Positions 41,129 to 51,858 are shown, counted from the first letter of the stretch. The stretch: DNA of 64,000 nucleotides from PMG-095 sp049324695 (GCA_049324695.1 JBMOMJ010000055.1:248001-312000); one strand, 5' to 3'. A program made the numbers and translations. The notes: generated from the letters alone by a model not told the origin.

Positions 41129-44100
41129 TTAAGCGTCGAGTTCTTTCAGCAACGCCCGCGCCCGGACGAGTGAGCCTGACGACTCTGGAGCCCGCCCTAG
41201 CGCTGCTAGCGTCGCCTCGACGTTGTCGCATAAGCTACGAAGCATGGCACCAGACGTTCGCGAATACTTCCTGGCGAGGGGCAGCGTGATTGCAACTCCC
41301 TCTTCAGCGGCAGCGAGAGCTTCTTCGCGCCTGCCGAGGTCGCTGAGCATGGCGCCCAGGTTGTTGAGGCTCATAGCGAGGTCAGGCAAGAAAGCGTCGG
41401 GTCGAGCGGCGGCNNNNNNNNNNNNNNNNNNNNNNNNNNNNNNNNNNNNNNNNNNNNNNNNNNNNNNNNNNNNNNNNNNNNNNNNNNNNNNNNNNNNNNN
41501 NNNNNNNNNNNNNAGCGAGGTCAGGCAAGAAAGCGTCGGGTCGAGCGGCGGCCAGGGTGCGGCGGTGGCGCGTGGCCTCTTCCGTGGCAGCGAGAGCTTC
41601 TTCGCGCCTGCCGAGGTTGCTGAGCCTGTTGCCCAGGTTGTTGAGGCTCGCAGCGAGGTTAGGCAAGAAAGCGTCGAGTCGAGCGGCGGCGAGGGTGCGG
41701 TAGTGGCGCGTGGCCTCTTCAGCGGCAGCGAGAGCTTCTTCGTGCCTGCCGAGGTCGCTGAGACTGTTGCCCAGGTTGTTGAGGCTCGCAGCGAGGTTAG
41801 GCAAGAAAGCGTGGGGTCGAGCGGCGGCGAGGGTGCGGTAGTGGCGCGTGGCCTCTTCAGCGGCAGCGAGAGCTTCTTCGTGCCTGCCGAGGTTGCTGAG
41901 CATGGCGCCCAGGTTGTTGAGGCTGATAGCGAGGTCGGGCAAGAAAGCGTCGGGTCGAGCGGCGGCGAGGGTGCGGCGGTGGCGCGTGGCCTCTTCAGCG
42001 GCAGCGAGAGCTTCTTCGTGCCTGCCGAGGTTGCTGAGCCTGGCGCCCAGGTTGTTGAGGCTCATAGCGAGGTCAGGCAAGAAAGCGTCGGGTCGAGCGG
42101 CGGCGAGGGCGCGGCGGTGGCGCGTGGCCTCTTCCGTGGCAGCGAGAGCTTCTTCGCGCCTGCCGAGGTCGCTGAGCATGGCGCCCAGGTTGTTGAGGCT
42201 CATAGCGAGGTCAGGCAAGAAAGCGTCGAGTCGAGCGGCGGCGAGGGTGCGGTGGTGGCGCGTGGCCTCTTCAGCGGCAGCGAGAGCTTCTTCGCGCCTG
42301 CCCAGGTCGCTGAGACTGTTGCCCAGGTTGTTGAGGCTCATAGCGAGGTCAGGCAAGAAAGCGTCGGGTCGACCGGCGGCGAGGGTGCGGCGGTGGCGCG
42401 TGGCCTCTTCAGCGGCAGCGAGAGCTTCTTCGCGTCTGCCGAAGTCGCTGAGACTGCTGCCCAGGTTGTTGAGGCTCGCAGCGAGGTCAGGCAAGAAAGC
42501 GTTGGGTCGAGCGGCGGCGAGGGTGCGGTAGTGGCGCGTGGCCTCTTCAGCGGCAGCGAGAGCTTCTTCGCGCCTGCCGAGGTTGCTGAGACTGTTGCCC
42601 AGGTTGTTGAGGCTCATAGCGAGGTCAGGCAAGAAAGCGTCGGGTCGAGCGGCGGCGAGGGTGCGGTAGAGGCGCGTGGCCTCTTCAGCGGCAGCGAGAG
42701 CTTCTTCGCGCCCGCCGAGGTTGCTGAGCCTGGCGCCCAGGTTGTTGAGGCTCGCAGCGAGGTCAGGCAAGAAAGCGTCGGGTCGAGCGGCGGCGAGGGT
42801 GCGGTAGAGGCGCGTGGCCTCTTCAGTGGCAACGAGAGCTTCCTCGCGCCTGCCGAGGTCGCTGAGCCTGTTGCCAAGGCTGTTGAGGCTCGCCGCGAGG
42901 TCAGGCAAGAAGGCGTCGGGTCGAGCGGCGGCGAGGGTGCGGCGGTGGCGCGTGGCCTCTTCAGCGGCAGCGAGAGCTTCTTCGCGCCTGCCGAGGTCGC
43001 CGAGTCTCCCACCGAGGTCGCTGAGGAGCCCAGCTCGTTCCTCTACGTTTGCTTCAGGAGTTCCGTGAACACANNNNNNNNNNNNNNNNNNNNNNNNNNN
43101 NNNNNNNNNNNNNNNNNNNNNNNNNNNNNNNNNNNNNNNNNNNNNNNNNNNNNNNNNNNNNNNNNNNNNNNNNGGCGCGTGGCCTCTTCAGCGGCAGCGA
43201 GAGCTTCTTCGCGCCTGCCGAGGTCGCCGAGTCTCCCACCGAGGTCGCTGAGGAGCCCAGCTCGTTCCTCTACGTTTGCTTCAGGAGTTCCGTGAACACA
43301 CTGTTCGGTTGCCCATGTTCCCACCTCTCGGAGAACAACGGTCGTCCACGGCACCAACGGCAAAATCTGTCGCGCCAGCTCCAACGTGCCCTGCTGTTTC
43401 AGGGCATCGTACAGGGTGGAGCCAAGAGGTGAGTGAGCGGTCTCCGATGCAAGAGCGAGCGCAGCGTCAAGGGCCGCTACGGCACGGGTCGCGACGTTCT
43501 CGCTGAGCACGGCTCCAATCCATTCTGCGTAGCTCTTGCCTGCACTGCGACTGCCGAGTCGTCCGAGGACCATGAACCCCTGGCGCACAGCGTGCTCTGG
43601 CGCTGCATCGAAGACATTCCGAAGATAGTCGCTCGGCGTCTCGGGTGCGCTGAGCACTTGTGCAACGAGCTCTTCCCCGAGCAGGTCGGGTTCAAGCGCT
43701 CCGAGGTACGGCAGATCCGCAGACGGCTGCGCGGTCAGAGCCGCATCCGAATCGTCGCGACCCGGATAGAGACCGTGAAGGTAACGTAAGATGTGACGCG
43801 AACTAGTTTCATCGGGGCCTTCGATTGTCGAAGACAGCCGTCGAGTCTCCCCGAGGGTTGGGATGCTTCCGCGGAGCGTCGACGCGGCGAGTAGTCGCAG
43901 CGCCCGGTCGAGAAAGTCAGCGTGCTCGATGGCATCCGGATCACGGTCCTGAAAATAGCGAAGGCGGAGATAGCGCTTCTCGTGTTCGAGAGTTCCGCTG
44001 AGCAGATTTTCCGGCGGAAGATCGGTCCCCGACACAGCGCCCAGCGCTGCCATAGCGAGATAGAGCATTCGCCCGAATCTACGACTCGAAAGATCTGGCA

Positions 44101-45181
44101 CAGTTTTCGGTATGGGGGCGTCGAGTTCGACCGCGAACGCACGCGCCGACTGTTCGAAAGCGGCTCGTCGCTGATCGAGCGGGATGTCTTCTGGTCGCAA
44201 CGTCTGCGGTTCCTGGGCGTTCAGAAGATCTGCGATGGGTGCCGAGAGGCCAAGCAGCACACGCCACCAATCGGCAACTTCACGAGCCAGCAGAGCGATG
44301 CGAATCTTGCGTGGCGAGCTCGTATTGAACTCTGCGACGCTCGCGAGTAGGCGGGGCAGCTCGCGCCGTGTCTCAGCGTAGTCGACGACAACAAGGACGG
44401 ACTTGTCACCTTCGAGTACGTCGCGCTCGTCGCCCTCGCTCGCTGATTCGGGGAGGAATCCAGCATCCCAGCCCTCGCGCTGCGCGCGCTTGATCGACTC
44501 AATGAAAAGGCGCGTCTTACCGGTACCGCCGCTACCGATGAACAGGCGCACACGAACCGCTTCCGGCGTTTCGCACCAGTTCTCGAGCTCCGTGAGTTCT
44601 CGGCGTCGGATCGATTGGATGAATGGGACAACCTCGTACCGTGCGGTAAGAAGCGTAGCCGGGTTCTTCAAGTGAGCGGGCCGCTTCGCGCTGCCCGGTC
44701 GCAGAATCTCGCTGGCTCGCCGCGCAGATCGCCGTCTAGGGAGGGCTTCGAGCAGCGCACGTAGGGATCGGACCTCCGCGAGGAGCTCGGCTTGTCCGCT
44801 TGCCGAGGCTACGTTTCGCTCCATGTAGCGGATCGTCTGAAGAAACTGTTCGGCGACGCGAGCGTCGAGAGCATCCAACCTCCTCGCGAAGAGGGGCTCG
44901 ACGCCTGCGCAGAGTTCCCGCGCGAGCGCGAGTGTACGTTCGCGCTCTTCGTCGTATCGAACTCCGGCCTCTTTGAAGCGCGCGGTTGCGGTATCAACTA
45001 CTGCGCGAGCGAACGCCTCCAGGCCTTTGCCTACAACTAGGCCGGCGAGCGGATGCCCCGTGCCAACGCTCACGATCAGCGCTGCAATCGCTCCCGCCGC
45101 GGCAGCCATATTTCCAGACAGCGCGCTGTTCGCAGCGTCCTTGAAATCCCCTTCGGTGAGCGATTGCAGCGCTTCTGTCAC
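41129..45181 (-). CDS. STAND NTPase with long C-terminal TPR array (spans two gaps)
   Basis: One gene read through both N gaps. The N-terminus has a hydrophobic helix pair (~24-50, AAAAGAIAALIVSVGTGHP) and coiled coil, then an NTPase with Walker A GSGGTGKT at 216-223 and Walker B VLVVVDYAE at 262-270. About 200 further residues lead into TPR units of 46 residues, consensus LAASLNNLGNSLSDLGRRE then EALAAAEEATRHYRTLAAA; at least 12 are visible. The protein ends ARALLKELDA. The architecture (effector/helical N-terminus, STAND core, TPR sensor) is that of NLR-like bacterial defence or signalling proteins. True repeat number is unknown because of the gaps. Confidence 0.82.
41390..43050 (-). repeat. 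Tandem 138-bp TPR repeats
   Basis: At least 12 near-identical 138-bp (46-codon) units inside the STAND gene. Units differ at a few variable positions (Asn-Ser, Ala-Met, Ala-Arg, Asn-Arg after Leu-Gly) while the rest is almost invariant, indicating recent expansion or gene conversion. Confidence 0.92.
41414..41513. other. Assembly gap (100 N)
   Basis: Exactly 100 N inside the TPR array. The last 39 bases before it (41375-41413) equal the first 39 after it (41514-41552), so it interrupts the array in repeat register. Confidence 0.98.
43074..43173. other. Assembly gap (100 N), flanks duplicated
   Basis: Exactly 100 N. The 127 bases before it (42947-43073) are identical to the 127 bases after it (43174-43300), so the two contigs overlap and the gap is probably artificial. 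Confidence 0.98.
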
Positions 45182-45804
45182 ACGAATAGCGTACCGGAAA
45201 GGCTCACAGTCGCGAAGCTCTGCTACTGCAGAATTCTGAAATGCGGATCATACGGCACTAAGAAGTTACCATTGACTTCCAACAACGAGAGACCTGCAGT
45301 CGCGCAAGGAGCAGCGATTGCCGCCTGCTTTCAGCGAACGCTCCAGGAATCACTGACGGCGGGAGTGTTCGAGCTCAGCGCGTGACTCAGGCTGGCACCG
45401 CTCGATCCGCACGGGCAGACATTACAAGCGTGGGTTAGTCCGCCGGTTTTTGAAGACGTTCCGCACATGATCGTGGAACTTGTCGAACGCTTCGCTCGGC
45501 TTCCGTGAGGGCACGAGGAAGCATGCTCGATCCCACGCTGGGCAACGCGGCTACGGGTGCCCTTCCCAATGCGAACGTGTGATGCGTCCGCTGCTCCGCG
45601 CCCATGGCAGACGACTTGAACCCACTCCGGCCCATGCCGAATATTGCGGTAGGGCTGACCAAGGTTGATGCTGCTCAATCGTGTGCTCCAAGCGCCCGCG
45701 ATGCTGGTTTGAACGCGAAGACCTCGTTGTCGTCGCGGTGGCGCCGCGTAGCGCGAAGCGGTCATTGGCGATATCCTCGCGGTTCGGAAAAGCTCCTCAG
45801 AGCC
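45182..45804. other. Intergenic region between divergent STAND genes
   Basis: About 620 bases that must hold two divergent promoters. Frames are open on both strands (including 45604 reading into the next gene) but composition is not protein-like. No bipartite regulon element and no clear promoter was recognised. Confidence 0.45.
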
Positions 45805-48800
45805 ATGCTGCCCTACGTCCCAATCGTGCGTCACTTCCGCGATGTAGCCGATGAGCCCAAAGATGGATTTACTCGGCAGATGTTCGGTGCGTTTGACCGT
45901 CCGGTTACCTGGGCGGACATACTGACGCCAGCAGCCGGGGCACCACACGCCATTGTTCTCGTGGCCGCATCCGGGACGGGTAAGACGGCGGACGTACAGC
46001 ATCTGGTGCAGCAGCTCCGAGAAGCCGGCGAGTTCGCTCTGTACTGCGACGCCGGCGCCGTTGCCGCGAATGGCCTCCGCGACTCCCTCGCTGGTGTTGA
46101 TGTCGACCTATTTGAGATGTGGCTGAAGGGAACTAGCCGCGGCACATTCGCGATCGACGGTGTAGATGAAGTTTACTTGCGATCTTGCACGTTTCGGGAC
46201 CTGACGCGACGACTTGCGAAAGAGATCGATATCGCGACTCGTGACGTTCAGCTCGTAGTTACCACTAGAACTGGCGCCTGGTTGGCCGACGATCGAAAGG
46301 AGCTGGAAAACTTGCTCCGCGCACGAACGAAATCTCCGAACGTGCGCACCGTGACGTTTGAGCCCATCGACACGGTCGCGCTTCGTGCGCTTGCGTCGGC
46401 GGGCGGAGCCGAGCGCATCGACGATTTCGTTCGGCAGTTCGAGGAAGACGAACTGAACGCTTTGGTCGACCTTCGTCCGAGGGACGTTGAAATGTTTGTC
46501 GACTATTGGAATACGCACGGGGCGTTCGGGACGTGGTCAGAAATGCTCGAAGCGTTCCTCGGCAGAACTTTCATCGAGCAGAATCCGTTGCATGCAGCGA
46601 AGCAGCGGCTCTCCTTGGAGCAGCGGTCTGCCGGCTTACAACGAGTCGCGGCGGCTGCGACGTTTTCAAAGCAGCCGCACATTACCTTGCCTAGCGCCAT
46701 GCGTGTCTCGAGCGCTAACGATGGGCAGCGATTGTTCGCTGACTGGGAACCCAATCTCCGCCAGGAACTCTTCGCCAGTCCGCTTTTCGTTCATAAAGGC
46801 GAGACTGCGGTGCAATTGCCTCAGGGCGGACTCAGCGATTTCCTTACCTCCATGTGGCTAAAAAACCGAGCTCAGTTCGCTCGGGGTGTCCGGGAGCTCC
46901 TAAGCGCTCTTTGCGTCAAGGTCTTCGACGACGGTTCCTGGCGCGTGCCGACCTCGCGCTGGGCGACCGTCGGCTGGGCGGCGTCCGCAATGCCGTCGCT
47001 CCGGAAGGTCCTGCTTGAGACGGAGCCGCACCTCGTCCTCTATGAAGGCGACCCTAGCCGACTTTCTGGAGCCGAAGTCGCCGACGCGCTCCGTCGTGTC
47101 ATAGGGTCTTCTCCGACCAAGGGCCTTCCTTGGCCTACTCCGGGAACCGTGCGACGGTTGGCGAGCCCTGAATTGGAGAACGAAGTGCTCAGCCTGCTGC
47201 GTGAGCACCGCGGTAACGACAAGGTTCAATCACATCTCCTGCAGTACGTCCGACTGGGCCGCTATTCGGCATGCATTCCTCACGCTATCGACTTGGCGTT
47301 CGACATTTCGGCTGCGGCAACCGCGCGTGCCCGAGCGATCAAGGTGATTACATCGATCGGTGATGGGGCGCAGAAGCAGAAGTTGTTGGCACTGGTGCAC
47401 GAGGACAGCGAGGAGATCCGGGCCGAGCTCTCCCTGCTCATCCCCGATTACCTGCGAGCTGAGCAGCTGGTGAATTTTCTCATGCAAGTGGGTAGTCGCC
47501 AGCTTCGCTATTCCGTCGAACGACAGGCGAATCTCGTAAACACGCTCGATCTGGATAGGGTACTTCAGCGGCTGAACGTGTTGCTTTCTGCAGCACCTGT
47601 TGGCCCCGATGCAGAAGAACCCTTTAGTCTCGCGATCGTCTTGTTGGCTGCGCGCCTCCGGCGCGCTACGACCGATACGGCTCCTGCATGGCTCGGCAAC
47701 CTAGTCTTCGAGATTGAGCGCCAGTGGGACGAACACTACGTGTCCGAATCGCTGGCCGCCGAGCTGCAGGCGCTTCTCAAATCGCACGCTCCCGTGCGGC
47801 GGCTCGTTTGGGAGGCGCGAATCGCCCGGGCCGCTGAAGTGCCAGCCGCGATTTGGCGACCCCGAGTCGGGATCGTAGAACCAGACGACGTCTCGTTTCT
47901 CTTTGAGCAGCATAAACTAGCCACCGAGGACGTGCTCAAGCACCAACTTCTGTGGGCGATCGACGGCTGCTACAACTCCCTGTCAGAAGCTGCCCGCGAG
48001 TCGCTCCGCATGCGCCCGGATATGCCAGCGGAGCTGCTGGAACTATTTCGCAAGCTAGAAGACAACTACAAGGACCGGGATCGCGCGAGCGCGGCGCGCA
48101 TGGATGCCGAGCGCATCAAGAAGATGGAACGGCGAGAACAGAACATTCGGAGCCTGCTCGGCAAGGAACAAGAGATCGAATCGGGCAGCCACCTGGGGCT
48201 ACTCGAATGGGCCTGGCAGAACCTACTTGAACCCGATACTGCGAAAGGCCGAATCAACGTCGGCGAGCTCGAAGAACTCGTCGGCGAAGAGCTTTCGGCT
48301 TCGTTTGCGATCGGATTCAAGGCTTGCTGGCGAAAGCAACGGGTGCCACTTCCTGTGCCTGGAGAGAAAGGCACTCTCTATGTACTCCTTGCCGGTTTGA
48401 CTGGGCTCACGCTGGACATTCGCGACGGCCTCCACCTTTCGTCTCTCACGAACGCTGAGGCAGAACTCGCGGCCCGCTACGCGCTGCTGGAGATGAATTC
48501 GTTTCCTTATTGGTTCGAAGACCTGCTGGCAGCGCGGCCTGCGACCGTTCGTCAGGTGCTAGAGGACGTCTTGCGCAGCGAGTGGACAGCATCCTGCGAG
48601 CATCACGGGATTATGCGCTTTGCATCGCATGCGTCGCCCAAAGTGGCTTCCGTGATGCGATCGGTCGTTCTGGGGTTGCTCGAAACTGTGCCCAATGAGC
48701 ACCCAATTATCTTGCGGGCGGCGGCGGGAGCGCTACTCACGTCGACGGACGAGGGCCCTCGCATTGCGAGGGCGGTACGAGCGAGGCTCGGGGCCGCGGA

Positions 48801-49839
48801 AGCCGCGGAAGCCCCGACCGAGCTCCTTCGCGTGTGGGCGCACTTCGAACCGATCGAGGCCGCCGACTGGCTGGAAAGCGTTCGTCTGAAGTCCGCCACG
48901 GACTTTGATTCGTTGACCCACCGACTTGCGGAGGTGCTCGGATACGACCTTGAGTCGGACACGAAGCCGCTCACGCCGTTGACGACCCCCCGTTCCCTTG
49001 AGAGGTGGATAAAGTTGCTGGACGCTGCGGTACGTCCAACGAGCGATGAGTCCAAACGCACTTCGTTCGACTTGCCCGACGCGCGAGACGACGCTCAAGA
49101 TCTTTGCCGTCGCTTGGTGAAGCGACTCGCGCAGAATCCATCGGTGGACGCGTATTCGGCGCTGGGTCGGCTCCGTGCTGACAGCGCACTCGGTCCGCAC
49201 CTCCGTCTTGATGACGCCGCCGAACAGCAGCTCGCGCGAGCAGTGGAAAACGCCGCCGCTCCGTGGACCGAGTCCGACATACTTGCCGTGGAGGGCGGTG
49301 ACGACCGTCGACCGAGATCATTGCAAGGTGTGTTCGCGCTTGTCGAGCGCCATCTGGCGCGGGTAGCCGAACTCGTCGAAAACGACGACTTCAGCTATCG
49401 AGACCTATTCACGGAGAGCACCAGAGAAAGGGAGATCCAGCTCTGGGTTGCATCGACGCTAAAGCTGGTCGCCGGCGACTTCTACTCGGTCGTTCGCGAG
49501 TCCACGGTGGACGATGACAAGGAGGTTGACATCCATGCATTCGCAGACGGTCTTGGCCGAGTTCCTATAGAAATCAAACCGCTCGGGCCATACTCGTTCA
49601 ATCAGCTGGAGGAGTGCATCCGCGACCAGCTGTACGGCAAATACATGAAGCCAGAGGCGGTCAGGTATGGATTCCTTCTTGCCGTCCGGCACACGATGAA
49701 GCGCTGGGAGGTCGATGACCGGCTCGTTGGGTTTCGAGATCTCATCGACGCACTCCAAACATTCGCTCGTGAATTCGGTGCGCGTCACGACAAGATCATC
49801 AAGGTTGTCACGATCGATATGTTAGCCGACGGCCCGTGA
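45805..49839 (+). CDS. STAND NTPase with C-terminal nuclease-like domain
   Basis: 1344 residues from ATG 45805 (the frame opens at 45604, but the extension looks non-coding; start uncertain). Near the N-terminus is Walker A ASGTGKT at ~54-60 and a Walker-B-like TFAIDGVDEVY near 115, then a STAND-type module (VVTTRTGAWLADD sensor). The middle ~800 residues are helical, HEAT-like, with a heptad segment (ERIKKMERREQNIR). The last ~110 residues form a PD-(D/E)XK-like domain: EVDIHAF with Asp ~1242, VPIEIKPLG with Glu ~1256 and Lys ~1258, then QLEECIRDQLYGKYM. Looks like a phage-sensing NTPase with a nuclease effector at the C-terminus. Divergent from the TPR-STAND gene. Confidence 0.8.
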   Translation: MLPYVPIVRHFRDVADEPKDGFTRQMFGAFDRPVTWADILTPAAGAPHAIVLVAASGTGKTADVQHLVQQLREAGEFALYCDAGAVAANGLRDSLAGVDVDLFEMWLKGTSRGTFAIDGVDEVYLRSCTFRDLTRRLAKEIDIATRDVQLVVTTRTGAWLADDRKELENLLRARTKSPNVRTVTFEPIDTVALRALASAGGAERIDDFVRQFEEDELNALVDLRPRDVEMFVDYWNTHGAFGTWSEMLEAFLGRTFIEQNPLHAAKQRLSLEQRSAGLQRVAAAATFSKQPHITLPSAMRVSSANDGQRLFADWEPNLRQELFASPLFVHKGETAVQLPQGGLSDFLTSMWLKNRAQFARGVRELLSALCVKVFDDGSWRVPTSRWATVGWAASAMPSLRKVLLETEPHLVLYEGDPSRLSGAEVADALRRVIGSSPTKGLPWPTPGTVRRLASPELENEVLSLLREHRGNDKVQSHLLQYVRLGRYSACIPHAIDLAFDISAAATARARAIKVITSIGDGAQKQKLLALVHEDSEEIRAELSLLIPDYLRAEQLVNFLMQVGSRQLRYSVERQANLVNTLDLDRVLQRLNVLLSAAPVGPDAEEPFSLAIVLLAARLRRATTDTAPAWLGNLVFEIERQWDEHYVSESLAAELQALLKSHAPVRRLVWEARIARAAEVPAAIWRPRVGIVEPDDVSFLFEQHKLATEDVLKHQLLWAIDGCYNSLSEAARESLRMRPDMPAELLELFRKLEDNYKDRDRASAARMDAERIKKMERREQNIRSLLGKEQEIESGSHLGLLEWAWQNLLEPDTAKGRINVGELEELVGEELSASFAIGFKACWRKQRVPLPVPGEKGTLYVLLAGLTGLTLDIRDGLHLSSLTNAEAELAARYALLEMNSFPYWFEDLLAARPATVRQVLEDVLRSEWTASCEHHGIMRFASHASPKVASVMRSVVLGLLETVPNEHPIILRAAAGALLTSTDEGPRIARAVRARLGAAEAAEAPTELLRVWAHFEPIEAADWLESVRLKSATDFDSLTHRLAEVLGYDLESDTKPLTPLTTPRSLERWIKLLDAAVRPTSDESKRTSFDLPDARDDAQDLCRRLVKRLAQNPSVDAYSALGRLRADSALGPHLRLDDAAEQQLARAVENAAAPWTESDILAVEGGDDRRPRSLQGVFALVERHLARVAELVENDDFSYRDLFTESTREREIQLWVASTLKLVAGDFYSVVRESTVDDDKEVDIHAFADGLGRVPIEIKPLGPYSFNQLEECIRDQLYGKYMKPEAVRYGFLLAVRHTMKRWEVDDRLVGFRDLIDALQTFAREFGARHDKIIKVVTIDMLADGP

Positions 49840-50101
49840 CCTGACTGCAACCGCCGGGCGGTCGAGGTGTCCACGTCCCAGAGTACCCAAGAACCGTGCA
49901 TGAACGCCAGCGTGAGGCAGATGTCGATGTGCCTCATGATGGTGTGGTTCGCGCTAGTCGCTCGGTTCACGGCGAACAGAAGCGGCGTGCGCGATCGCAC
50001 CGCGCAAAGCCTCAAATGTCTCCGATGCAGCATCAACCTAAAGCAACCGCGCTCGCGCGGCCGGCGTCGTATTGGCGAGAATCAAAGCGTGCGGCGAAGC
50101 T

Positions 50102-51100
50102 TTAGCAACCAGAGGACGACTTCCATTTCGCTCGGGCTCGGCGGAGTGTCCGACGATCGGAGTAGCCCAGGTACCCAGCCATTCCCGCCTTGGAAAGTGA
50201 AGTGCCGTGGTCGCTCAAGAACCGCGCCTTTACTTCTGTCGTTAGCCTTCGCAGGCTCGAGTTTGCTCGCCTAAGATGGCGTTGCAATGAGCGAGGACTA
50301 GTCCCCATAGCTCTCGCCACATCGCCAAGTTGCACGGCGCCTCGTTCAATACAAAGCCGCACTGCGAGCTCTGCTTCCAGCATAAACAGGTCCCTTGAAA
50401 GTAGCGCCTCTGCGCGACTCGCAACTATCGGAGATAGGTGGCCGGAAATCAGTCCTTCAATTACCTCGGCCACCATCGGGTTTGCGTCGGGCTGTCTTAG
50501 CGCTAGCGTTTCTCTGGAAAACACGATTTCGGTGCACTCGCTGTCGAATTGGACCGGGGCGCCAATCACGCGCTCATACTCCTGCGGCCGACCGCGGCGT
50601 GAGTGAGCGCTCTTGACGTGGATTGGGCTGAGCTCGCCCTTCCAGTATTGACCTGCCCTTAGAGCGAGGCTCCCAATCAGGAGGTCTTCGACAACGGGTA
50701 CCAGGTTCCCGCCTCTGCAGACGACCTGGACCAGTGAGTCTGTATAGGTAAGGTGTGGCGAGGCGCCTTCATCCACGAGCGAGAAATACTTGGTGAGGCG
50801 CACCAGCCCTTGTCCCCAAGTCGCGCTGTTCTGGACGAGTTGTTCAAGCAGCCCGAATGTGCCGACCGGAGCTTCCTCGATGGCGTTCAAGCCAAGCAAT
50901 GGATCGCCAACAAGCAATGACATTTGCTGAGCAGCATTTCTTGCAAGCGGAGTCGGTATCCGTGCCGCGCTCTCAAGGGAAGAAAGAGATACATCTAGTC
51001 TTCGTCTGAACGCCTGCGGCGACAATCCTCGTTTGCGCGCAGGCTCAACCAGAATGCGGACGCCCAGACCGGATGTGGACTCGACGAATGCGTTCGACAT
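50102..51100 (-). CDS. AraC-family regulator with arabinose-binding-like N-domain
   Basis: 332 residues from ATG 51100 (MSNAFVESTSGLGVRILVE); the upstream extension to 51154 is unlikely. The N-terminal ~190 residues match the PF12625-type domain of OruR/ArgR-like AraC proteins (GLNAIEEAPVGTFGLLEQL, LVDEGASPHLTYTDSLVQV). The C-terminal HTH pair is ~240-325 (VQLGDVARAMGTSPRSLQR, MAGYLGYSDRRTLRRA). A LuxR relic and exported genes lie upstream in the opposite direction. Target genes unknown. Confidence 0.85.
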   Translation of the reverse strand: MSNAFVESTSGLGVRILVEPARKRGLSPQAFRRRLDVSLSSLESAARIPTPLARNAAQQMSLLVGDPLLGLNAIEEAPVGTFGLLEQLVQNSATWGQGLVRLTKYFSLVDEGASPHLTYTDSLVQVVCRGGNLVPVVEDLLIGSLALRAGQYWKGELSPIHVKSAHSRRGRPQEYERVIGAPVQFDSECTEIVFSRETLALRQPDANPMVAEVIEGLISGHLSPIVASRAEALLSRDLFMLEAELAVRLCIERGAVQLGDVARAMGTSPRSLQRHLRRANSSLRRLTTEVKARFLSDHGTSLSKAGMAGYLGYSDRRTLRRARAKWKSSSGC

Positions 51101-51154
51101 CCTCGAGGACGCTAGCACGCCGCGCCTTGGAACGCGCGCTCTTCCCGCATCCAA

Positions 51155-51440
51155 TTACTGTGGTCGAATAAGGCAACGTAGAGCGGGGCATGGCGCGATC
51201 TGCCCCCTGTTCTCTTGAACGAACGCGAGATACTACTTGATTCGTCATCAACGAATGGAAGTGACGTTCGTCAACGTCAGCTCGGCTGACAGTGGTGGGC
51301 TTGGCGTCGGACTCAAATGTTCATCGGATCCCTGTCGCGTGGGATCCGCCATTTGCAACGAGAACCATAGGAGCAGGCGTTACATGAATCAGTTAATTAA
51401 TCTGACGAAGACCAACGCGGAATGGATACGCTTTCTCTCG
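51155..51440. other. AraC upstream region
   Basis: Non-coding region upstream of the AraC gene. A 24-residue frame at 51384 (MNQLINLTKTNAEWIRF) runs into the LuxR relic and is not regarded as a gene. Confidence 0.4.
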
Positions 51441-51566
51441 GTTGCACCAATGGCTTGACGCTGGCGAGAAGCTTGGGGTCGGTTTGCGCGAGGAACTTTC
51501 AAAATCCTCAACGAAGATCCATGCTTCGCTTGTAAACACGAGCGCTGTAAACCCGATGGTGCTTGA
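51441..51566 (+). pseudogene. Relic of a LuxR-family regulator C-terminus
   Basis: Closely matches the last ~125 bases of the intact LuxR gene at 53493-54473, with identical runs such as AAACACGAGCGCTGTAAACC before the stop. In-frame stops and small indels near 51455 and 51490 break the frame (EKLGVG, then FKILNEDPCFACKHERCKP). Similarity continues ~40 bases past the stop. The N-terminal part is absent, so this is the tail of a deleted duplicate. Confidence 0.72.
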
Positions 51567-51858
51567 AGAAGCGGCTAGAGAGTGCGATTGGATGTGTGAG
51601 CAACCGTGTTGCAATGAGTGACGACGAAGCGGGATGCTAAGCTGCTATTAAAGAATCTCTGCGGTGCAGTAGGGCAAGCCCAAGAATCGCCTAGGTGTTT
51701 CAAGCGAGCGCGCGGTCTCGGAAGTCCGCTGTCCGACTTCACTGTGCGAGTACGCTTGGGCAATGCATGCGTGGGACGCATCTCGCTGAGTTCGGCGGTA
51801 CGGCCCGGCGGATCCACCGACGAAGTTTGAGCGGCCGGGCCAAAGTCTGGAGCTAGTC
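51567..51858. other. No supported gene
   Basis: About 290 bases after the LuxR relic. The first ~40 bases continue the duplication. A frame at 51618-51830 (MTTKRDAKLLLKNLCGAVG) is open but has no ribosome site or motif. Confidence 0.4.

Noticed and set aside
41390..43050. CRISPR-like regular repeats
   Set aside because: The 138-bp units are tandem without spacers and encode TPR helices in one open frame.
41223..43295. 690-residue plus-strand repeat protein
   Set aside because: Exact antisense of the TPR array; the minus-strand frame has true TPR heptads and continues into a STAND domain.
45331..46002. 223-residue minus-strand frame between the STAND genes
   Set aside because: Overlaps the start of the STAND-nuclease gene antisense; Ser/Arg/Gly-rich shadow composition.
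49896..50105. Short plus-strand frame MHERQREADVDVPHDGVV
   Set aside because: Faintly protein-like but Arg/His-rich, no ribosome site and partly antisense to the AraC gene end; not enough to call a gene or IS relic.
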